Position numbers and translations under genes: made by a program. From the NCBI RefSeq assembly GCF_000830985.1, contig NZ_CP007151.1, positions 3,038,001-3,102,000 on the forward strand: a stretch of DNA of 64,000 nt, given 5' to 3'. Origin of the DNA: Marinobacter similis. Its GTDB lineage: Bacteria; Pseudomonadota; Gammaproteobacteria; Pseudomonadales; Oleiphilaceae. The notes beneath the pieces were generated by a model. The model was given only the letters and a program-made list of their open reading frames with translations. It was not told the DNA's origin and did not search any database. This document shows, piece after piece, positions 20,113 through 31,023 of this stretch. Position 1 is the first letter of the stretch. Each line of letters opens with the position of its first letter.

Positions 20113-21218
20113 TTATTGGTTCCTGTTGCGCGCTTCCAGAATTTTGAGCACATCCGCAAATGCATCGTCGTAGGGCGCCTCCAAACGCATCAGCTCACCG
20201 GTAACCGGCAAACTGAATTCAAGCGCCCGGGCATGAAGCATAAGCCGCTGACCACCAACAGCACGGAAGGCCTTGAGGCTTACATCATCCATATACTTGT
20301 CATCACCGGCAATCGGATGACCCTCGCAGGTACAGTGCACGCGAATCTGATGGGTTCGACCGGTAACCGGAGAGGCCTCCACCAGACTATAACCCTCGTA
20401 ACGCTGCAGGCAGCGATACAGTGTCAGCGACTCCTTGCCGGTCTCATCAACTTTCACCCGGCGCTCGCCATTGGGCATCTCGTAGCGCAGCAATGGAGCC
20501 TCCACCCGCTTTACCGAGTCCGACCAATGACCACTCACCAGGGCGTGATAGTGCTTGCGGATGCGCTTGTGGCGCAATTCGTCCTGCAGAAAGCGCAGAG
20601 CCGAACGCTTCTTTGCGACCATCACCAGGCCAGAGGTGTCCCGGTCGAGCCGATGCACAAGCTCCAGGAAACGGGATTCGGGGCGCGCCGACCGCAGCAC
20701 TTCAATCAATCCGAAACTGAGCCCGCTGCCACCGTGAACGGCAATGCCAGAGGCTTATTAACCACCAGCATCTGCTCATTCTCGAACACCACCGCAGCTT
20801 CCATGACGCCCTGAACCCGAGTGCCCGGCTCTACCTGGGCCGGTTTTTCCTTGCGGGTCACTGGCGGAATACGAACCTGGTCACCGGCTTTCAATCGGGT
20901 ATCGGGCTTTACCCGACCCTTGTTAACGCGCACCTCGCCCTTGCGAACCACCCTGTAGATAATGCTCTTGGGCACGCCACGCAACTGCGCCATCAGGAAA
21001 TTATCGACCCGCTGCCCCTCGTTATCCTCATCGACAACGACCATCTGAACCCCCTGACGCACCTCTTTATGCTCAGCTTTACGCTCAGCGCTCGGGCGAT
21101 GATCAGTTCCGATGCGCTCGGCGCTCTTTGGCTTGCGCGCGGCATCCCGTGCCCGAGGGGCGGCAGCTTTTGCCGGACGCTTTGCGGCGGGTTTTCTGCG
21201 CGCGGGCTTGCGGGACAT
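20113..21218 (-). CDS. rluC: 23S rRNA pseudouridine synthase RluC (frameshifted in this sequence)
   Basis: 368 residues after repair. A basic Lys/Arg/Ala-rich N-terminal extension of about 60 residues precedes the S4 RNA-binding domain (GQRVDNFLMAQLRGVPKSIIYR). The catalytic domain carries LVHRLDRDTSGLVMVAKK with the catalytic aspartate. RluC makes pseudouridines at positions 955, 2504 and 2580 of 23S rRNA. One C is missing near 20751 (AAGCCTCT where AAGCCCTCT is expected); repair gives VVNKPSGIAVHGGSG, the family consensus. Divergent from rne, with nearly 600 bp between, as in many gammaproteobacteria. Confidence 0.94.
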
Positions 21219-21813
21219 AGAATTCCTTAGGGACAGCTGCTAGCAGCATTGATTGGGCACCCGGATACTGTTATATTCCGGCGTGCTCTGTTGTTTGTCT
21301 ACGGCCTGACAGACTCTAGTCAGAAGCCGGAGCGGCAGAAGTATACCGACACTATTCGAGAGTTTGAACGCCGCATGCCCAATCACTATCGGGCAACGGC
21401 GGAGAAAATGCTCCCGGAGCCCCAGGACAGACCGATGACGGCTGCACCCTGCTTCCGGGAGAGTAATAAAACCGTGCGGAAAACCGACGGGCGACATCGC
21501 GAAGAATCATTGCCACCCAGGGCCGGGCCGTCCAGCTTACGAATACGACGTGAGACCCAGGCACCTGAGTGAACCTGAAAACGGATTATATGCGTCAACA
21601 GACATCAACTTTACACGACCTCTCGCTGCCCACAGGTGGCCAGACTGTCGGTGGTCTAAGACCAATAGGATCGCACCCCATAAGGGTCTGATTCGTCTGG
21701 CCGCCGGTTTGCTCTTGATGTAGAAGAGTCCCGCGGCACGCACATCCTGCTTCGCTGATGCCGACCCCTCACGGTTTTCTGTCAAAATTAAACGACAGGA
21801 ACTTCTTCTTTCC
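21219..21813. other. Long intergenic region and probable 5' leader of rne
   Basis: 595 bp between the divergent rluC and rne genes with no credible coding frame; the short open frames it contains have no family features. A good sigma70 promoter lies at its rluC-proximal end (21249-21277), which would give rne a 5' untranslated leader of about 530 nt. In E. coli rne also has a long leader through which RNase E controls its own mRNA; that role here is inferred by analogy. Confidence 0.55.
21249..21277 (+). promoter_or_regulatory. Putative sigma70 promoter of rne
   Basis: TTGATT (-35) and TATATT (-10) are separated by exactly 17 bp, with TG just before the -10 region. It reads toward rne. No other equally good promoter was noticed in the 595-bp gap. 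Confidence 0.55.
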
Positions 21814-24800
21814 ATGAAAAGAATGCTCATCAATGCAACTCATCCCGAAGAGTTGCGCGTCGCACTGGTCGACGGCCAGCGTCTGTTCGACCTCGATATC
21901 GAATCCAGTTCCCGCGAGCAGAAAAAAGCCAACATCTATAAAGGCCGCATTACCCGCGTTGAGCCCAGTCTTGAGGCCGCCTTTGTCGATTTCGGCGCTG
22001 AGCGCCACGGCTTTTTGCCCCTGAAGGAAATTTCCAAAGAATACTTCAAGAAATCGCCGGGCCAGATCGAAGGCAAGGTCAACATCAAGGAAGTGGTCGC
22101 CGAAGGCCAGGAAGTCATCGTCCAGGTTGATAAGGAAGAGCGCGGTAACAAAGGCGCTGCCCTGACCACCTTCATCTCCCTTGCCGGACGCTACCTTGTA
22201 CTGATGCCGAACAACGCCCGCGCCGGTGGTATTTCCCGTCGCATCGAAGGCGAAGAGCGGGCTCAGCTCAAGGAAGCCATGAACGACGTTCAGGTGCCCA
22301 AGTCCATGGGCATCATCGTGCGTACCGCCGGTATTGGCCGCAATTCCGAAGAACTCCAGTGGGACCTCGATTACCTGGTGCAGTTCTGGGAAGCCATCAC
22401 CCAGGCCGCCGGCGAACGTAAAGCCCCCTTCCTGATCCACCAGGAAAGCAACGTGATCATCCGCGCCGTGCGCGATTACCTTCGCCAGGACATCGGCGAG
22501 GTACTGATCGATTCCAACGGTGTTTATGAGGACGTCCTGAACTTCGTCCGCGCCGTGATGCCCACGTTCGAGAACAAGATCAAGCTGTACAAGGATGAAA
22601 TCCCACTGTTCAGCCGTTACCAGATCGAAGGCCAGATCGAGACCGCTTTCCAGCGTGAAGTGAAGCTGCCATCCGGCGGTTCCATCGTCATCGATCCAAC
22701 CGAAGCCCTGGTGTCCATCGACATCAACTCCTCCCGTGCCACCAAGGGTCACGACATTGAGGAGACCGCACTGCAGACCAACCTGGAAGCGGCCGAAGAA
22801 ATCGCCCGCCAGCTGCGTCTGCGTGACATGGGCGCCTGATCGTCATCGACTTCATCGACATGACGCCGGCCAAGCACCAGCGTGAAGTTGAGCAGAAGAT
22901 CCGCGAAGCACTGGAAATTGACCGCGCCCGAGTTCAGGTCGGCAAGATCTCCCGCTTCGGACTGCTCGAGATGTCCCGTCAGCGCCTGCGCCCCTCTCTG
23001 GGCGAGACCCGCAGCGAAGTCTGCCCGCGCTGTGAAGGCCAGGGCACTATTCGTGGCATCGAGTCGCTGGCACTGAGCATCATGCGTCTGATCTACGAAG
23101 AGTCCTCCAAGGAGAAGACCGGCGAAGTTCGTGCCGTTGTTCCTGTCTCCGTAGCGACCTTCCTGCTGAACGAGAAGCGCAAGCAGCTGGCCGACATCGA
23201 AGCAGGCCAGGAAGTGAGCGTGGTTGTAGTACCGGTTCCGCACATGGAAACACCGCATTTCGAAATTCTGAGAATGCGCCAGGACGAAACCACGCCCGAG
23301 CACGTTGCCAGCCACCAGGTGGCCCAGGAATACAGCGTGCGCGAGGAAGAAGTGTTTGAAGCACCGACTCCTGAGCGCCCGGTTCGCGAACAGGCCGCTG
23401 TTAAGGCCATCCGCCCGAGCGCGCCGGCTCCCGCACCTACAGAGAAAGCCGCCGAGACCCAAGAGCAGGAAGAAGGCCTGTTCCGCCGTCTGGGTCGCAA
23501 AATCGCTGGCTTCTTCAGTGATGAAGAAACACAAACCGAAGAAAGCCGCGACAAGAACAAGGCTGCCCGCGAAGATCGCCGGAACCAGGGTCGTCAGGAC
23601 CGCCGCAAATCCCGCGTAGCCCGTGACGATCAGCGCTCCGGTGGTAACAACCGCAGCGGCAGTGATCGTCGCCAGGGCGGCCAGCAAGGCCGTGGTGACG
23701 ACAACCGTGGCCGTGGACGCAACCGCGGCGACGACCAGAACCGCAACGCCCAGAAACGCCCTGCAGCCGACAAGAGCGGTGAGAACAAAGGCGCTGATAA
23801 CCGCGGCGGCGACAACAAAGGTGGCGATGGCCGTCGGGACAATCAGAACCGTGGTCGTGGCCAGGGTCGCAACAAGCCCCAGCGCGAGCAGAAGGAAGCG
23901 CAGGAGCAGAAGGACCAGAAAGCCCAGCAGGATACTGGCAAGAAACCAGCCAGCGCTGACAAAGGCAATTCGGCCGACAAAGGCGGCTCAGCCGAGAAAG
24001 CCCGTAAGCCTCGCCGTCAGCGTGGCCGCGATGGTTCACCGTCTGAAACTCCGGCGTCTAACCCGGCCGATCGCAAGGCTTCACGCAGCGAGAAGCACCA
24101 GAAGGACACTCAGCCTGAGCAAGCAACTGATAACGGCAAGCAGGATGTGAAAGCTGACGAAGGCCGCCAGAAGCCGCGCGATAACGCCGCACCGGAGAAG
24201 GTGGCTGACAGCAAGCCAGCCCAGGATACCGGCGCACCGAAGCAGGCCAAAGCCGAGCCCAAGGCAGAAGCTAAGGCAGAGGCTACGTCAGAGACTAAGC
24301 CAGAAGCTAAGTCAGAGACCAAGCCAGAAGCCAAGGCCGACACCGCGAAGCCTGCAGCTAAAGCCGAGAGCACCCAGCCGGCCAAGGCTGAAAGCACTCA
24401 AGAGCCGAAGGCAGCTGACAAGCCCGAGACCAAGGCGGAAGCCAAGGCCGAGCCAGCCCAGGAAGCTCCGGTGAAGCAGGCCAAGCCAGCCAAGGCTGAC
24501 GAGCAAGCCAGCACTGCAGCAGCCCGTAAAGAAGCGGACAAGCCGGCAGCGAAGGCCGACACAGCCAAGCCGGCGCCAAGCCGGAAGCCAAACCTGCAGC
24601 GGAACAGAAGCCGGCAGCAGAAGCCAAGACCGCTGAGCAGAAGCCTGCCCCGCAGAAGGCCGCCCAGGAAAAAGGTGCGGACCAGAAAGCAGCAGAGCAA
24701 ATGACTTCTGAACAGAAGGCCCCGGAGCAGAAAGCGCCCCAGCAAAAAGTGGCTGAAGAGAAGAAGCCTGAGCAAGCGGCTGCCAAGGCAGCCCCGGCAG

Positions 24801-25092
24801 AGCCGAAGGCGTCCGCTCAAAAGGAAACGGCTGCCAAGCACCCGAGCAAAAGACCGCTGAAACCAAACCCGCAGAGAAGGCTCCTGAGCCGAAGCCTGCG
24901 GCAGCAGAGTCCAAGCCGGAAACTGCCAAGCCTGCCTCTTCAGTGGCAGCAGCAGATCAGGAAAAGGCCGCAGCCGCGGCCAAGCCTGCCGCTGAGGTTC
25001 CGGTGACACCGGGCCGTGCCTACAATGATCCGAGAGAAGTCCGTAAGCGCCAACGCGCTGCGGAAGAGGCCAAGAAAGCCGGGAGTAATTAA
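21814..25092 (+). CDS. rne: Ribonuclease E (frameshifted in this sequence)
   Basis: About 1093 residues after repair. The N-terminal half has the S1 RNA-binding domain ([15 protein letters not shown] region), the 5' sensor and RNase H-like parts, and the DNase I-like catalytic core with the metal-binding aspartates in [13 protein letters not shown] and LIVIDFIDM. The zinc-link CPRCEGQG follows. The C-terminal half is disordered, arginine-rich near residue 590 and then lysine/alanine/glutamate-rich, ending with [13 protein letters not shown], a motif conserved in pseudomonad RNase E tails. It is the scaffold of the RNA degradosome and processes rRNA and tRNA. Bases are missing near 22833 (GG to G), 24578 (AAA to AA) and 24839 (GG to G); together they restore one frame. 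Confidence 0.95.
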
Positions 25093-25095
25093 AGA

Positions 25096-25638
25096 ATGCT
25101 ATCCAATTCCGACATTGATGCGCTGGAAGACATCCTGTTTGCCGAGCCCTGGGGCGAAGACGCCCTGGACTTCTTCGGCTTTCACGGCGTCGTCTGCGCC
25201 AGCGTGGTCGGCCCGGCAGAACTGAGCGCGGAAGAAATCTTCCGCCTCGCCACTGGCGTCCAAGCGGTGCCAGATAGCGGGGTTCCGGAAGCCTTCCGTC
25301 GCTGCGTTGAGCAACTGGCTTCGGCCATGGCCCACGCCCTGGATATGGGCCAGGCCCTCGAATTGCCAGAGCCGGAAGATGGCGACCCGATGAACGCACT
25401 GGAAAACTGGTGCGCCGGGTTTGTCGACACCTTCCTGGAGCGTGAAGAGGAATGGCTGGAAGCAGCCAGCGAGGAAGAGACCGCAGATTTGCTGGTGCCG
25501 ATGCTGACGCTGTCCGGCTTGTTCGAAGACGAGGATTTCCAGAACGTTCGTAACAGCGAGAAGCTGTCACGGCAAATGGCGGATGCTATTCCGGATTCTC
25601 TGACCGACCTGTATCTGCTGTTCCACGCCCCGGATTAA
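25096..25638 (+). CDS. UPF0149 (YecA/YgfB) family protein
   Basis: An intact 180-residue, strongly acidic, all-helical protein starting MLSNSDIDALEDILF. FHGVVCASVVGP and NALENWCAGFVDTFL are typical of the YecA/YgfB-like family. The biochemical role of the family is not established, and this protein lacks the C-terminal SEC-C zinc motif seen in some YecA proteins. It begins 3 bp after the rne stop, so it may be cotranscribed with rne. It overlaps the convergent PHP gene by 4 bp. Confidence 0.85.
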   Translation: MLSNSDIDALEDILFAEPWGEDALDFFGFHGVVCASVVGPAELSAEEIFRLATGVQAVPDSGVPEAFRRCVEQLASAMAHALDMGQALELPEPEDGDPMNALENWCAGFVDTFLEREEEWLEAASEEETADLLVPMLTLSGLFEDEDFQNVRNSEKLSRQMADAIPDSLTDLYLLFHAPD

Positions 25639-26513
25639 GCCGGGGCGGGCACGCCCACAGGGGTTTTGAAATAATGCCAGACCGGCTCAAGCCCGTCTGG
25701 CATTTTCATTATACGGCCCAGCTCACACCAGGCAGGCCCCGGGAAGTGGAAGTCGCTGCCCTGGGAGGCCAGTAACTGTTCACGACGACACAGCTCCACC
25801 AGAAAGCCCAGATCGCCACTGGACTGGCCTGAGGTTGAAACCTCGATAGCCCGCCCGCCCGCGCGCCGAAAGTCTGCGGTCAGATCCCGCAGCTTGGTCG
25901 CGGTAAGCTGGTATTTGCGCGGGTGCGCCAGTACCGCAATCCCACCGGCATCATTGATCCACTGCACCACCTCAGACAACTCCGGCCAGTAGGCTTTTAC
26001 ATCACCCGGCTTACCAGCACCCAGATGGCGCTTGAAAGCCTGAGCGGGATTACTGACTACTTCTGCTTCAACCAGAACCTTGGCAAAATGCGGCCGGCCC
26101 GGCACGTCACCACCTGATGCGGCAGTCGCCCGCTCCAAAAGATCAGGTACCTTCAGCTTGCTCAGGCGATCAGCAATCATCCGCGCCCTCGCCCACCGGT
26201 TTTCATTCTGTTGCTCAAGCGCTTGCTGAAAAGCGGGATTTTCAGAATCGAAATCCAGACCAACCACATGAATGGTGCGGCTCTTCCACAGGCAGGACAG
26301 CTCGATACCGGGAATGATCTCTAGCCCCTGTTCGGCGGCAGCGTTACGCGCCTCCGCCAGGCCGGCAATGGTGTCGTGGTCAGTCAGCGCCAGATGGGTC
26401 ACGCCTCGCTCCGCTGCCCGGCTCACCAGATCAGTCGGTGACAAGGCGCCGTCAGAGGCGGTGCTGTGGCAGTGCAGATCGATGCACAAATCAAGGTCTT
26501 GCGGTATAGTCAC
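25635..26513 (-). CDS. rnm: PHP-domain phosphoesterase, RNase AM / nucleoside bisphosphate phosphatase type
   Basis: An intact 292-residue protein, nearly the same length as E. coli RNase AM (YciV, formerly called TrpH). The metal-binding PHP motifs are clear: DLHCHSTASDGALSP near residue 12, LTDHDT near residue 42, and C-terminal GSDFHFPG. Family members remove phosphate from 3',5'-nucleoside bisphosphates and trim 5' ends of RNA. The gene converges with the UPF0149 gene (4-bp overlap) and diverges from the YciI gene. Confidence 0.88.
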   Translation of the reverse strand: MTIPQDLDLCIDLHCHSTASDGALSPTDLVSRAAERGVTHLALTDHDTIAGLAEARNAAAEQGLEIIPGIELSCLWKSRTIHVVGLDFDSENPAFQQALEQQNENRWARARMIADRLSKLKVPDLLERATAASGGDVPGRPHFAKVLVEAEVVSNPAQAFKRHLGAGKPGDVKAYWPELSEVVQWINDAGGIAVLAHPRKYQLTATKLRDLTADFRRAGGRAIEVSTSGQSSGDLGFLVELCRREQLLASQGSDFHFPGPAWCELGRIMKMPDGLEPVWHYFKTPVGVPAPA

Positions 26514-26633
26514 TAAAAATCCTGAATCAGGTGGTTGGCAAAGACGCCAGTTCGTCTACCAGTGTACCAGCCATGCCCTGATCGTGTGTCAGATCTTGTT
26601 GCCAGATGGACTGGCGACCAACCGGAGAGTGGA

Positions 26634-26932
26634 ATGTATTACGCCATCATCAGCGAAGACGTTGAAAACAGCCTTCCCATGCGCCAATCCGCTCGGCCCG
26701 CGCACCTTGAGCGGCTACACGCTCTGAAAGCCGAAGGTCGCCTGCTGGTAGCTGGCCCCCACCCCGCCATCGATACCCCGGATCCCGGCGAAGCCGGTTT
26801 CAGCGGCAGCCTGGTGGTTGCCGAATTCGATTCGCTGGAGCCGCTCAGGCCTGGGCCGACGCCGATCCGTACATCGAGGCCGGGGTCTATGAGAAGGTCG
26901 TGGTGAAACCGTTCAAGGCCGTGCTGCCGTAG
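26634..26932 (+). CDS. yciI: YciI family protein (frameshifted in this sequence)
   Basis: 99 residues after repair, starting [17 protein letters not shown] and ending FKAVLP. The conserved His-Asp pair expected for the family appears in [12 protein letters not shown] and [23 protein letters not shown] is also typical. YciI proteins have a dimeric ferredoxin-like fold with a possible His/Asp active site of unknown reaction. One G is missing near 26840 (GAGCCG where GAGGCCG is expected). The start has a CGGAGAG ribosome-binding site. Pairing with the neighbouring divergent PHP gene is common in gammaproteobacteria. Confidence 0.85.
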
Positions 26933-27057
26933 GCGCCGCCGGCCAGTGCATGAGTTTATTGTAATGCTGGCCCGCTTGAACGACCGACTATCTATGACAA
27001 AATTGCGCCTTTGAACAATGACCGCTTTTTAATCGTCTAACTCAGGGATCGTATCCA

Positions 27058-27729
27058 GTGACGCCTTTCCGCCTGCTTATCAGTGTACTTTTCGTTGTGT
27101 CCTCTGTGGCCGTGGCCCAGGCCAAAACCGTCTGGGTTGACGACCAGCTCTATCTGCCGGTTCGCGCCGGTGCCGGTACCCAGTTTCGAATCATCGAAAA
27201 TGCGGTTCCCAGCGGCACACCACTAGAGGTACTGGAAACCACCGATGCCGGCTACACCCGGGTTCGCACTCCGAAAGGCACGGAAGGCTGGGTTTCCAGC
27301 CAATACCTGAGCGACGCCCCCATCGCCGCTGATCGCCTGAAGCGCGCCAACCGCGAACTTGAGCAGGCCCGCAGCGAGCTGTCCACACTAAAACAGCAGC
27401 TGTCCGAAACCACCCAGCAGCGCAACGCCCTGGAAAACGCTGAAGCCTCCCTGTCAGAACGTTCCGAAACGCTTCAGGAAGAACTCCAGCGCATCAAGAG
27501 CATTGCCGCGGATTCCATCAATCTGGAACGCCGCAACCGCGAGCTGCGTGAAGAAAACCAAAAAATCCGCAACGATCTCGAAGTACTGACCGCCGAAAAC
27601 GAGCGGCTTGAGGCCAGCAAGGAATCCGATTTCATGCTCCTGGGCGCCGGCCTGGTGCTCGGTGGCGTGCTGTTGGCACTGATCATTCCGATGCTGAAAC
27701 CAACAAGAAAAACCGACAACTGGGCCTGA
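27058..27729 (+). CDS. SH3-domain and membrane-anchor protein (YgiM / TIGR04211 type)
   Basis: An intact 223-residue protein read from a GTG start at 27058. Order of parts: signal peptide (residues 1-22, ending VAQA), bacterial SH3 domain (about 25-85, LPVRAGAGTQFRII and GWVSSQYL), a long coiled coil (about 95-190), and a C-terminal membrane helix (LLGAGLVLGGVLLALII) with a short basic tail. This is the exact architecture of the SH3-and-anchor family. It probably sits in the periplasm facing the wall, anchored in the inner membrane; the role is not well defined. The PilZ gene follows after 3 bp. Confidence 0.9.
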   Translation: MTPFRLLISVLFVVSSVAVAQAKTVWVDDQLYLPVRAGAGTQFRIIENAVPSGTPLEVLETTDAGYTRVRTPKGTEGWVSSQYLSDAPIAADRLKRANRELEQARSELSTLKQQLSETTQQRNALENAEASLSERSETLQEELQRIKSIAADSINLERRNRELREENQKIRNDLEVLTAENERLEASKESDFMLLGAGLVLGGVLLALIIPMLKPTRKTDNWA

Positions 27730-27732
27730 TGC

Positions 27733-28022
27733 ATGAAGGATTATTCGGAAAAGCGCGATTTTCACCGCATGCAGGTGAATTCGGAAATTGAGATTACCGA
27801 CAGCAGGGCAACCGCTTTAAGGGCGTCTGCCGTGACCTGAGTGCCGCCGGCATGCAGATCTACGTTGAGCAGCAAGTCGAGGCCGGCGAAGAGCTGCAAA
27901 CCGTGCTGCACCCCAGCAGTGATCAGTTTCCACCACTGGAAACGGTGTGTGAGGTGATTCGATGCGAGCCGGACGGCAACGGCTTCTTGCTGGGAACGAA
28001 TATCAGCGAAGTTACACGTTAA
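27733..28022 (+). CDS. PilZ domain protein (frameshifted in this sequence)
   Basis: 96 residues after one C is restored near 27804. The N-terminal KRDFHRMQV is a variant of the RxxxR c-di-GMP-binding motif, and CRDLSAAGMQIYV is the second motif (D/NxSxxG). This small stand-alone PilZ protein likely binds c-di-GMP and acts by protein contact. A GGDEF enzyme that could supply the signal is encoded at 44920. Downstream, the stop-codon region is duplicated in tandem (see 28011-28054). Cotranscribed with the SH3 protein. Confidence 0.85.
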
Positions 28023-28054
28023 AAAATCACGCGCTAGAAAGTCACGCGTTAAAA
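28011..28054 (+). repeat. Three tandem copies of a 15-bp unit spanning the PilZ stop codon
   Basis: The sequence reads three near-copies of a unit resembling AAAGTCACGCGTTAA. In frame each copy encodes Lys-(Ile/Val)-Thr-Arg-stop, or the native Val-Thr-Arg-stop for the first, so three stop codons follow one another in the same frame. It looks like a local slippage duplication of the gene's 3' end. Confidence 0.7.
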
Positions 28055-28066
28055 AGCAACAGAACG

Positions 28067-28095
28067 AAAAACGGCGGCCCATGGCCGCCGTTTTT
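28067..28095. terminator. Bidirectional Rho-independent terminator
   Basis: A perfect 13-bp inverted repeat (AAAAACGGCGGCC / GGCCGCCGTTTTT) with a 3-nt loop CAT lies between the convergent PilZ and rraA genes. A-run on one side and T-run on the other allow it to work on both strands. Confidence 0.93.
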
Positions 28096-28141
28096 GTTTG
28101 TCCCTACCCCACGAATGGGTTCAGAACAGAAGAACCAAGCC

Positions 28142-28621
28142 TCAGACCAGAGGCTTCTTGGAGACGATAATGCCGTTGTTATCGGCGTAGATGTAGTCGC
28201 CCGGACGGAAGGTCACCCCACCGAAGGTCACCGGCACGTTCAGGTCACCCAGACCGCGCTTCTCACTCTTGCGCGGGTGCGTGCCCAGCGCCTGAACACC
28301 CAGAGCGGTGTTACCAATCTCATCAACATCGCGCACACAGCCGTAGATAATCAGACCGGCCCAGCCGTTACTGGCGGCTTTCTCCGCCAGCATGTCACCC
28401 AGCAGCGCGTGGCGCTTTGAAGCACCGCCGTCCACTACCATAACCCGGCCATTGCCTGGCAGGCCTACCTGCTCCTTGACCACGGAGTTGTCCTCGAAGC
28501 ATTTCACGGTGACGATTTCGCCACCGAATGCCCGGTTGCCACCGTAGTTGTTGAAGCCCGGCTCGACGACTTCAACTTCCGGGAACTCATCACAGAGGTC
28601 CGGGGTAATGATATCTGCCAC
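28142..28621 (-). CDS. rraA: Ribonuclease E activity regulator RraA
   Basis: An intact 159-residue protein. [25 protein letters not shown] and [14 protein letters not shown] are the RraA/HMG aldolase-type family core, and [13 protein letters not shown] the C-terminus. RraA forms a trimer that binds the C-terminal half of RNase E and reduces its activity. The target gene rne is in the same window at 21814. The same fold also includes oxaloacetate decarboxylase/HMG aldolase enzymes, but length and sequence fit RraA. It lies 30 bp after ppsA on the same strand. Confidence 0.93.
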   Translation of the reverse strand: MADIITPDLCDEFPEVEVVEPGFNNYGGNRAFGGEIVTVKCFEDNSVVKEQVGLPGNGRVMVVDGGASKRHALLGDMLAEKAASNGWAGLIIYGCVRDVDEIGNTALGVQALGTHPRKSEKRGLGDLNVPVTFGGVTFRPGDYIYADNNGIIVSKKPLV

Positions 28622-28650
28622 TGTTTGCTCTCCTTTTCCTGAAATTGATC

Positions 28651-31023
28651 TCAGTCGATTTTTTCATCAGCCAGGAAGAACCAGGTATCCAGAACCGAAT
28701 CCGGGTTCAGGGACACGGTATCAATGCCCTGGTCCATCAGCCACTTGGCCAGATCCGGATGGTCCGACGGCCCCTGGCCACAGATACCGATGTACTTGTC
28801 GGCTTTTTTACAGGCCTGAATGGCATTCGAGAGCAGCGCCTTCACTGCATCGTTACGCTCATCAAACAGGTGCGCAATGATGCCGGAATCGCGGTCGAGG
28901 CCCAGAGTTAGCTGAGTCAGGTCGTTGGAGCCAATGGAGAAGCCATCGAAGTGCTCGAGGAACTGCTCCGCCAGCAGAGCGTTGGCCGGCAGCTCGCACA
29001 TCATGATGACGCGCAGGCCGTTCTCGCCACGCTTGAGGCCGTTTTCCGCCAGCAGGTTAACCACCTGCTCGGCTTCGCCCACGGTGCGCACGAACGGCAC
29101 CATGACTTCCACGTTGGTGAGGCCCATTTCGTTACGGACTTTCTTCAGCGCGCGACACTCGAGCTCAAAGCAGTCCCGGAAGGTTTCGGAAATGTAGCGG
29201 GATGCACCGCGGAAGCCGAGCATCGGGTTTTCTTCATCCGGCTCATAGAGCGTGCCGCCAATCAGGTTGGCGTACTCATTGGATTTGAAGTCGGACAGAC
29301 GAACGATCACTTTCTTCGGTGCAAACGCCGCCGCCAGGGTGGAAATACCCTCAACCAGTTTATCGACGTAGAAATCAACCGGCGAGCTGTAGCCGGAAAT
29401 GCGCTTTTCAACGGTCTGCTTGATGTCACGTGGCAGGCCATCAAAGTTCAGCAGAGCCTTGGGATGCACGCCAATCATGCGGTTGATGATGAACTCCAGC
29501 CGGGCCAGGCCAACGCCTTCGTTCGGCAGCGCCTGGAAGTCAAAGGCACGGTCCGGGTTGCCCACGTTCATCATGATCTTGAACGGAATGTTGGGCATGG
29601 AATCCACGGTGTTCTCGCGCAGCTCAAAGTCCAACGCGCCCTCGTAGATCATGCCGGTATCGCCTTCGGCGCAGGACACGGTCACTTCCTGACCTTCCTT
29701 CAGAAGCTCGGTGGCATCGCCACAACCCACCACGGCAGGGATACCCAGCTCCCGGGCAATGATGGCTGCGTGACAGGTACGGCCACCACGATCGGTAACG
29801 ATAGCCGACGCGCGCTTCATGACCGGTTCCCAGTCCGGATCGGTCATGTCGGTGACCAGCACGTCGCCGGCTTGCACGCGGTCCATCTCTTTAATACTGG
29901 TAATGACCTTCACCGGGCCGCTGCCGATCTTGTGGCCGATACTGCGGCCTTCGACCAGCACCTTGCCGGTTTCGTTCAGCAGGTAGCGTTCCATGACGTT
30001 GGCGGAGGCACGGCTCTTCACCGTTTCCGGGCGCGCCTGGACGATGTAGATCCGGCCGTCGTCGCCGTCTTTGGCCCACTCGATGTCCATCGGACGCTGG
30101 TAGTGCTTCTCGATGATCATGGCCTGCTTGGCCAGCTCTTCAACTTCCGCATCGGTAATGCAGAAGCGGTTGCGGTCTTCCTGCTCAACCTTGACGGTCT
30201 CAACGAACTCGCCGGCATCGGCGTCGGTCTGATAGACCATCTTGATGGCCTTGGAGCCAAGGTTGCGACGCAGTACCGATGGCCGGCCGTCTTCCAGGGT
30301 CGGTTTGTGAACGTAGAACTCATCAGGGTTAACAGCACCCTGAACCACGGTCTCGCCCAGGCCATAGGAGGCGGTCACAAAGACCACATCGCGGAAGCCG
30401 GATTCGGTGTCCAGGGTGAACATAACGCCACTGGCTGCGGTTTCACTGCGCACCATTTTCTGGATACCGGCTGACAGAGCCACCAGCTTGTGATCAAAGC
30501 CGTGGTGCACACGGTAGGAAATGGCGCGGTCGTTAAACAGGGAGGCAAACACTTCCTTCACCGAGGTGCGAACCTGCTGCAGGCCCACGACGTTCAGGAA
30601 AGTTTCCTGCTGGCCGGCAAACGAGGCATCGGGAAGGTCTTCTGCCGTGGCGGACGAGCGCACGGCAACGGCCATGTTGTCATTGCCGGCCTGAAGAGTG
30701 GCAAAGGATTCTTTCAGTGCGTTCTCGAGCACATCGGGAAAATCGGTATCGATGATCCACTGACGAATCTGGGCACCCACGCGGGCCAGTTCGTTCACAT
30801 CGTTCACGTCCAACGCATCCAGGGCGTTGTCGATCTTGTCCTTCAGGCCGTCGGTGGCCAAAAATTCACGGTAGGCGTGGGCGGTAGTGGCGAAACCACC
30901 GGGAACGGTCACGCCTGCGTTGGCTAGATTACTGATCATTTCACCGAGAGAGGCGTTTTTGCCACCCACCCGGTCAACATCCGACATTCCCAGGTGATCA
31001 AACCAGATAATGTAATCTTCCAA
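28651..31023 (-). CDS. ppsA: Phosphoenolpyruvate synthase
   Basis: 790 residues counted from a TTG start at 31023; the frame is open further upstream, but TTG-GAA-GAT-TAC begins the family N-terminus [28 protein letters not shown] and has GGGAG 7 bp ahead. The phosphorylated histidine is in [17 protein letters not shown]. The C-terminal PEP-binding barrel has [20 protein letters not shown] and ends with the catalytic Cys region [10 protein letters not shown]. It converts pyruvate, ATP and water to PEP, AMP and phosphate for gluconeogenesis. It is divergent from its regulator ppsR, the conserved arrangement. Confidence 0.97.
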   Translation of the reverse strand: MEDYIIWFDHLGMSDVDRVGGKNASLGEMISNLANAGVTVPGGFATTAHAYREFLATDGLKDKIDNALDALDVNDVNELARVGAQIRQWIIDTDFPDVLENALKESFATLQAGNDNMAVAVRSSATAEDLPDASFAGQQETFLNVVGLQQVRTSVKEVFASLFNDRAISYRVHHGFDHKLVALSAGIQKMVRSETAASGVMFTLDTESGFRDVVFVTASYGLGETVVQGAVNPDEFYVHKPTLEDGRPSVLRRNLGSKAIKMVYQTDADAGEFVETVKVEQEDRNRFCITDAEVEELAKQAMIIEKHYQRPMDIEWAKDGDDGRIYIVQARPETVKSRASANVMERYLLNETGKVLVEGRSIGHKIGSGPVKVITSIKEMDRVQAGDVLVTDMTDPDWEPVMKRASAIVTDRGGRTCHAAIIARELGIPAVVGCGDATELLKEGQEVTVSCAEGDTGMIYEGALDFELRENTVDSMPNIPFKIMMNVGNPDRAFDFQALPNEGVGLARLEFIINRMIGVHPKALLNFDGLPRDIKQTVEKRISGYSSPVDFYVDKLVEGISTLAAAFAPKKVIVRLSDFKSNEYANLIGGTLYEPDEENPMLGFRGASRYISETFRDCFELECRALKKVRNEMGLTNVEVMVPFVRTVGEAEQVVNLLAENGLKRGENGLRVIMMCELPANALLAEQFLEHFDGFSIGSNDLTQLTLGLDRDSGIIAHLFDERNDAVKALLSNAIQACKKADKYIGICGQGPSDHPDLAKWLMDQGIDTVSLNPDSVLDTWFFLADEKID

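Noticed and set aside
21249..21572. Open frame of 107 codons in the rne leader
   Set aside because: It coincides with the promoter and has no coding signature.
24000..24960. Lys/Ala/Glu-rich tandem repeats in the rne C-terminal half as a possible separate repeat element
   Set aside because: Normal low-complexity tail of RNase E in GC-rich gammaproteobacteria.
21769..25570. Long minus-strand frames antisense to rne (300-390 codons)
   Set aside because: They are by-products of the repetitive, GC-biased rne coding sequence.
28951..30474. 507-codon plus-strand frame antisense to ppsA
   Set aside because: A shadow of ppsA; the residue pattern fits no family.
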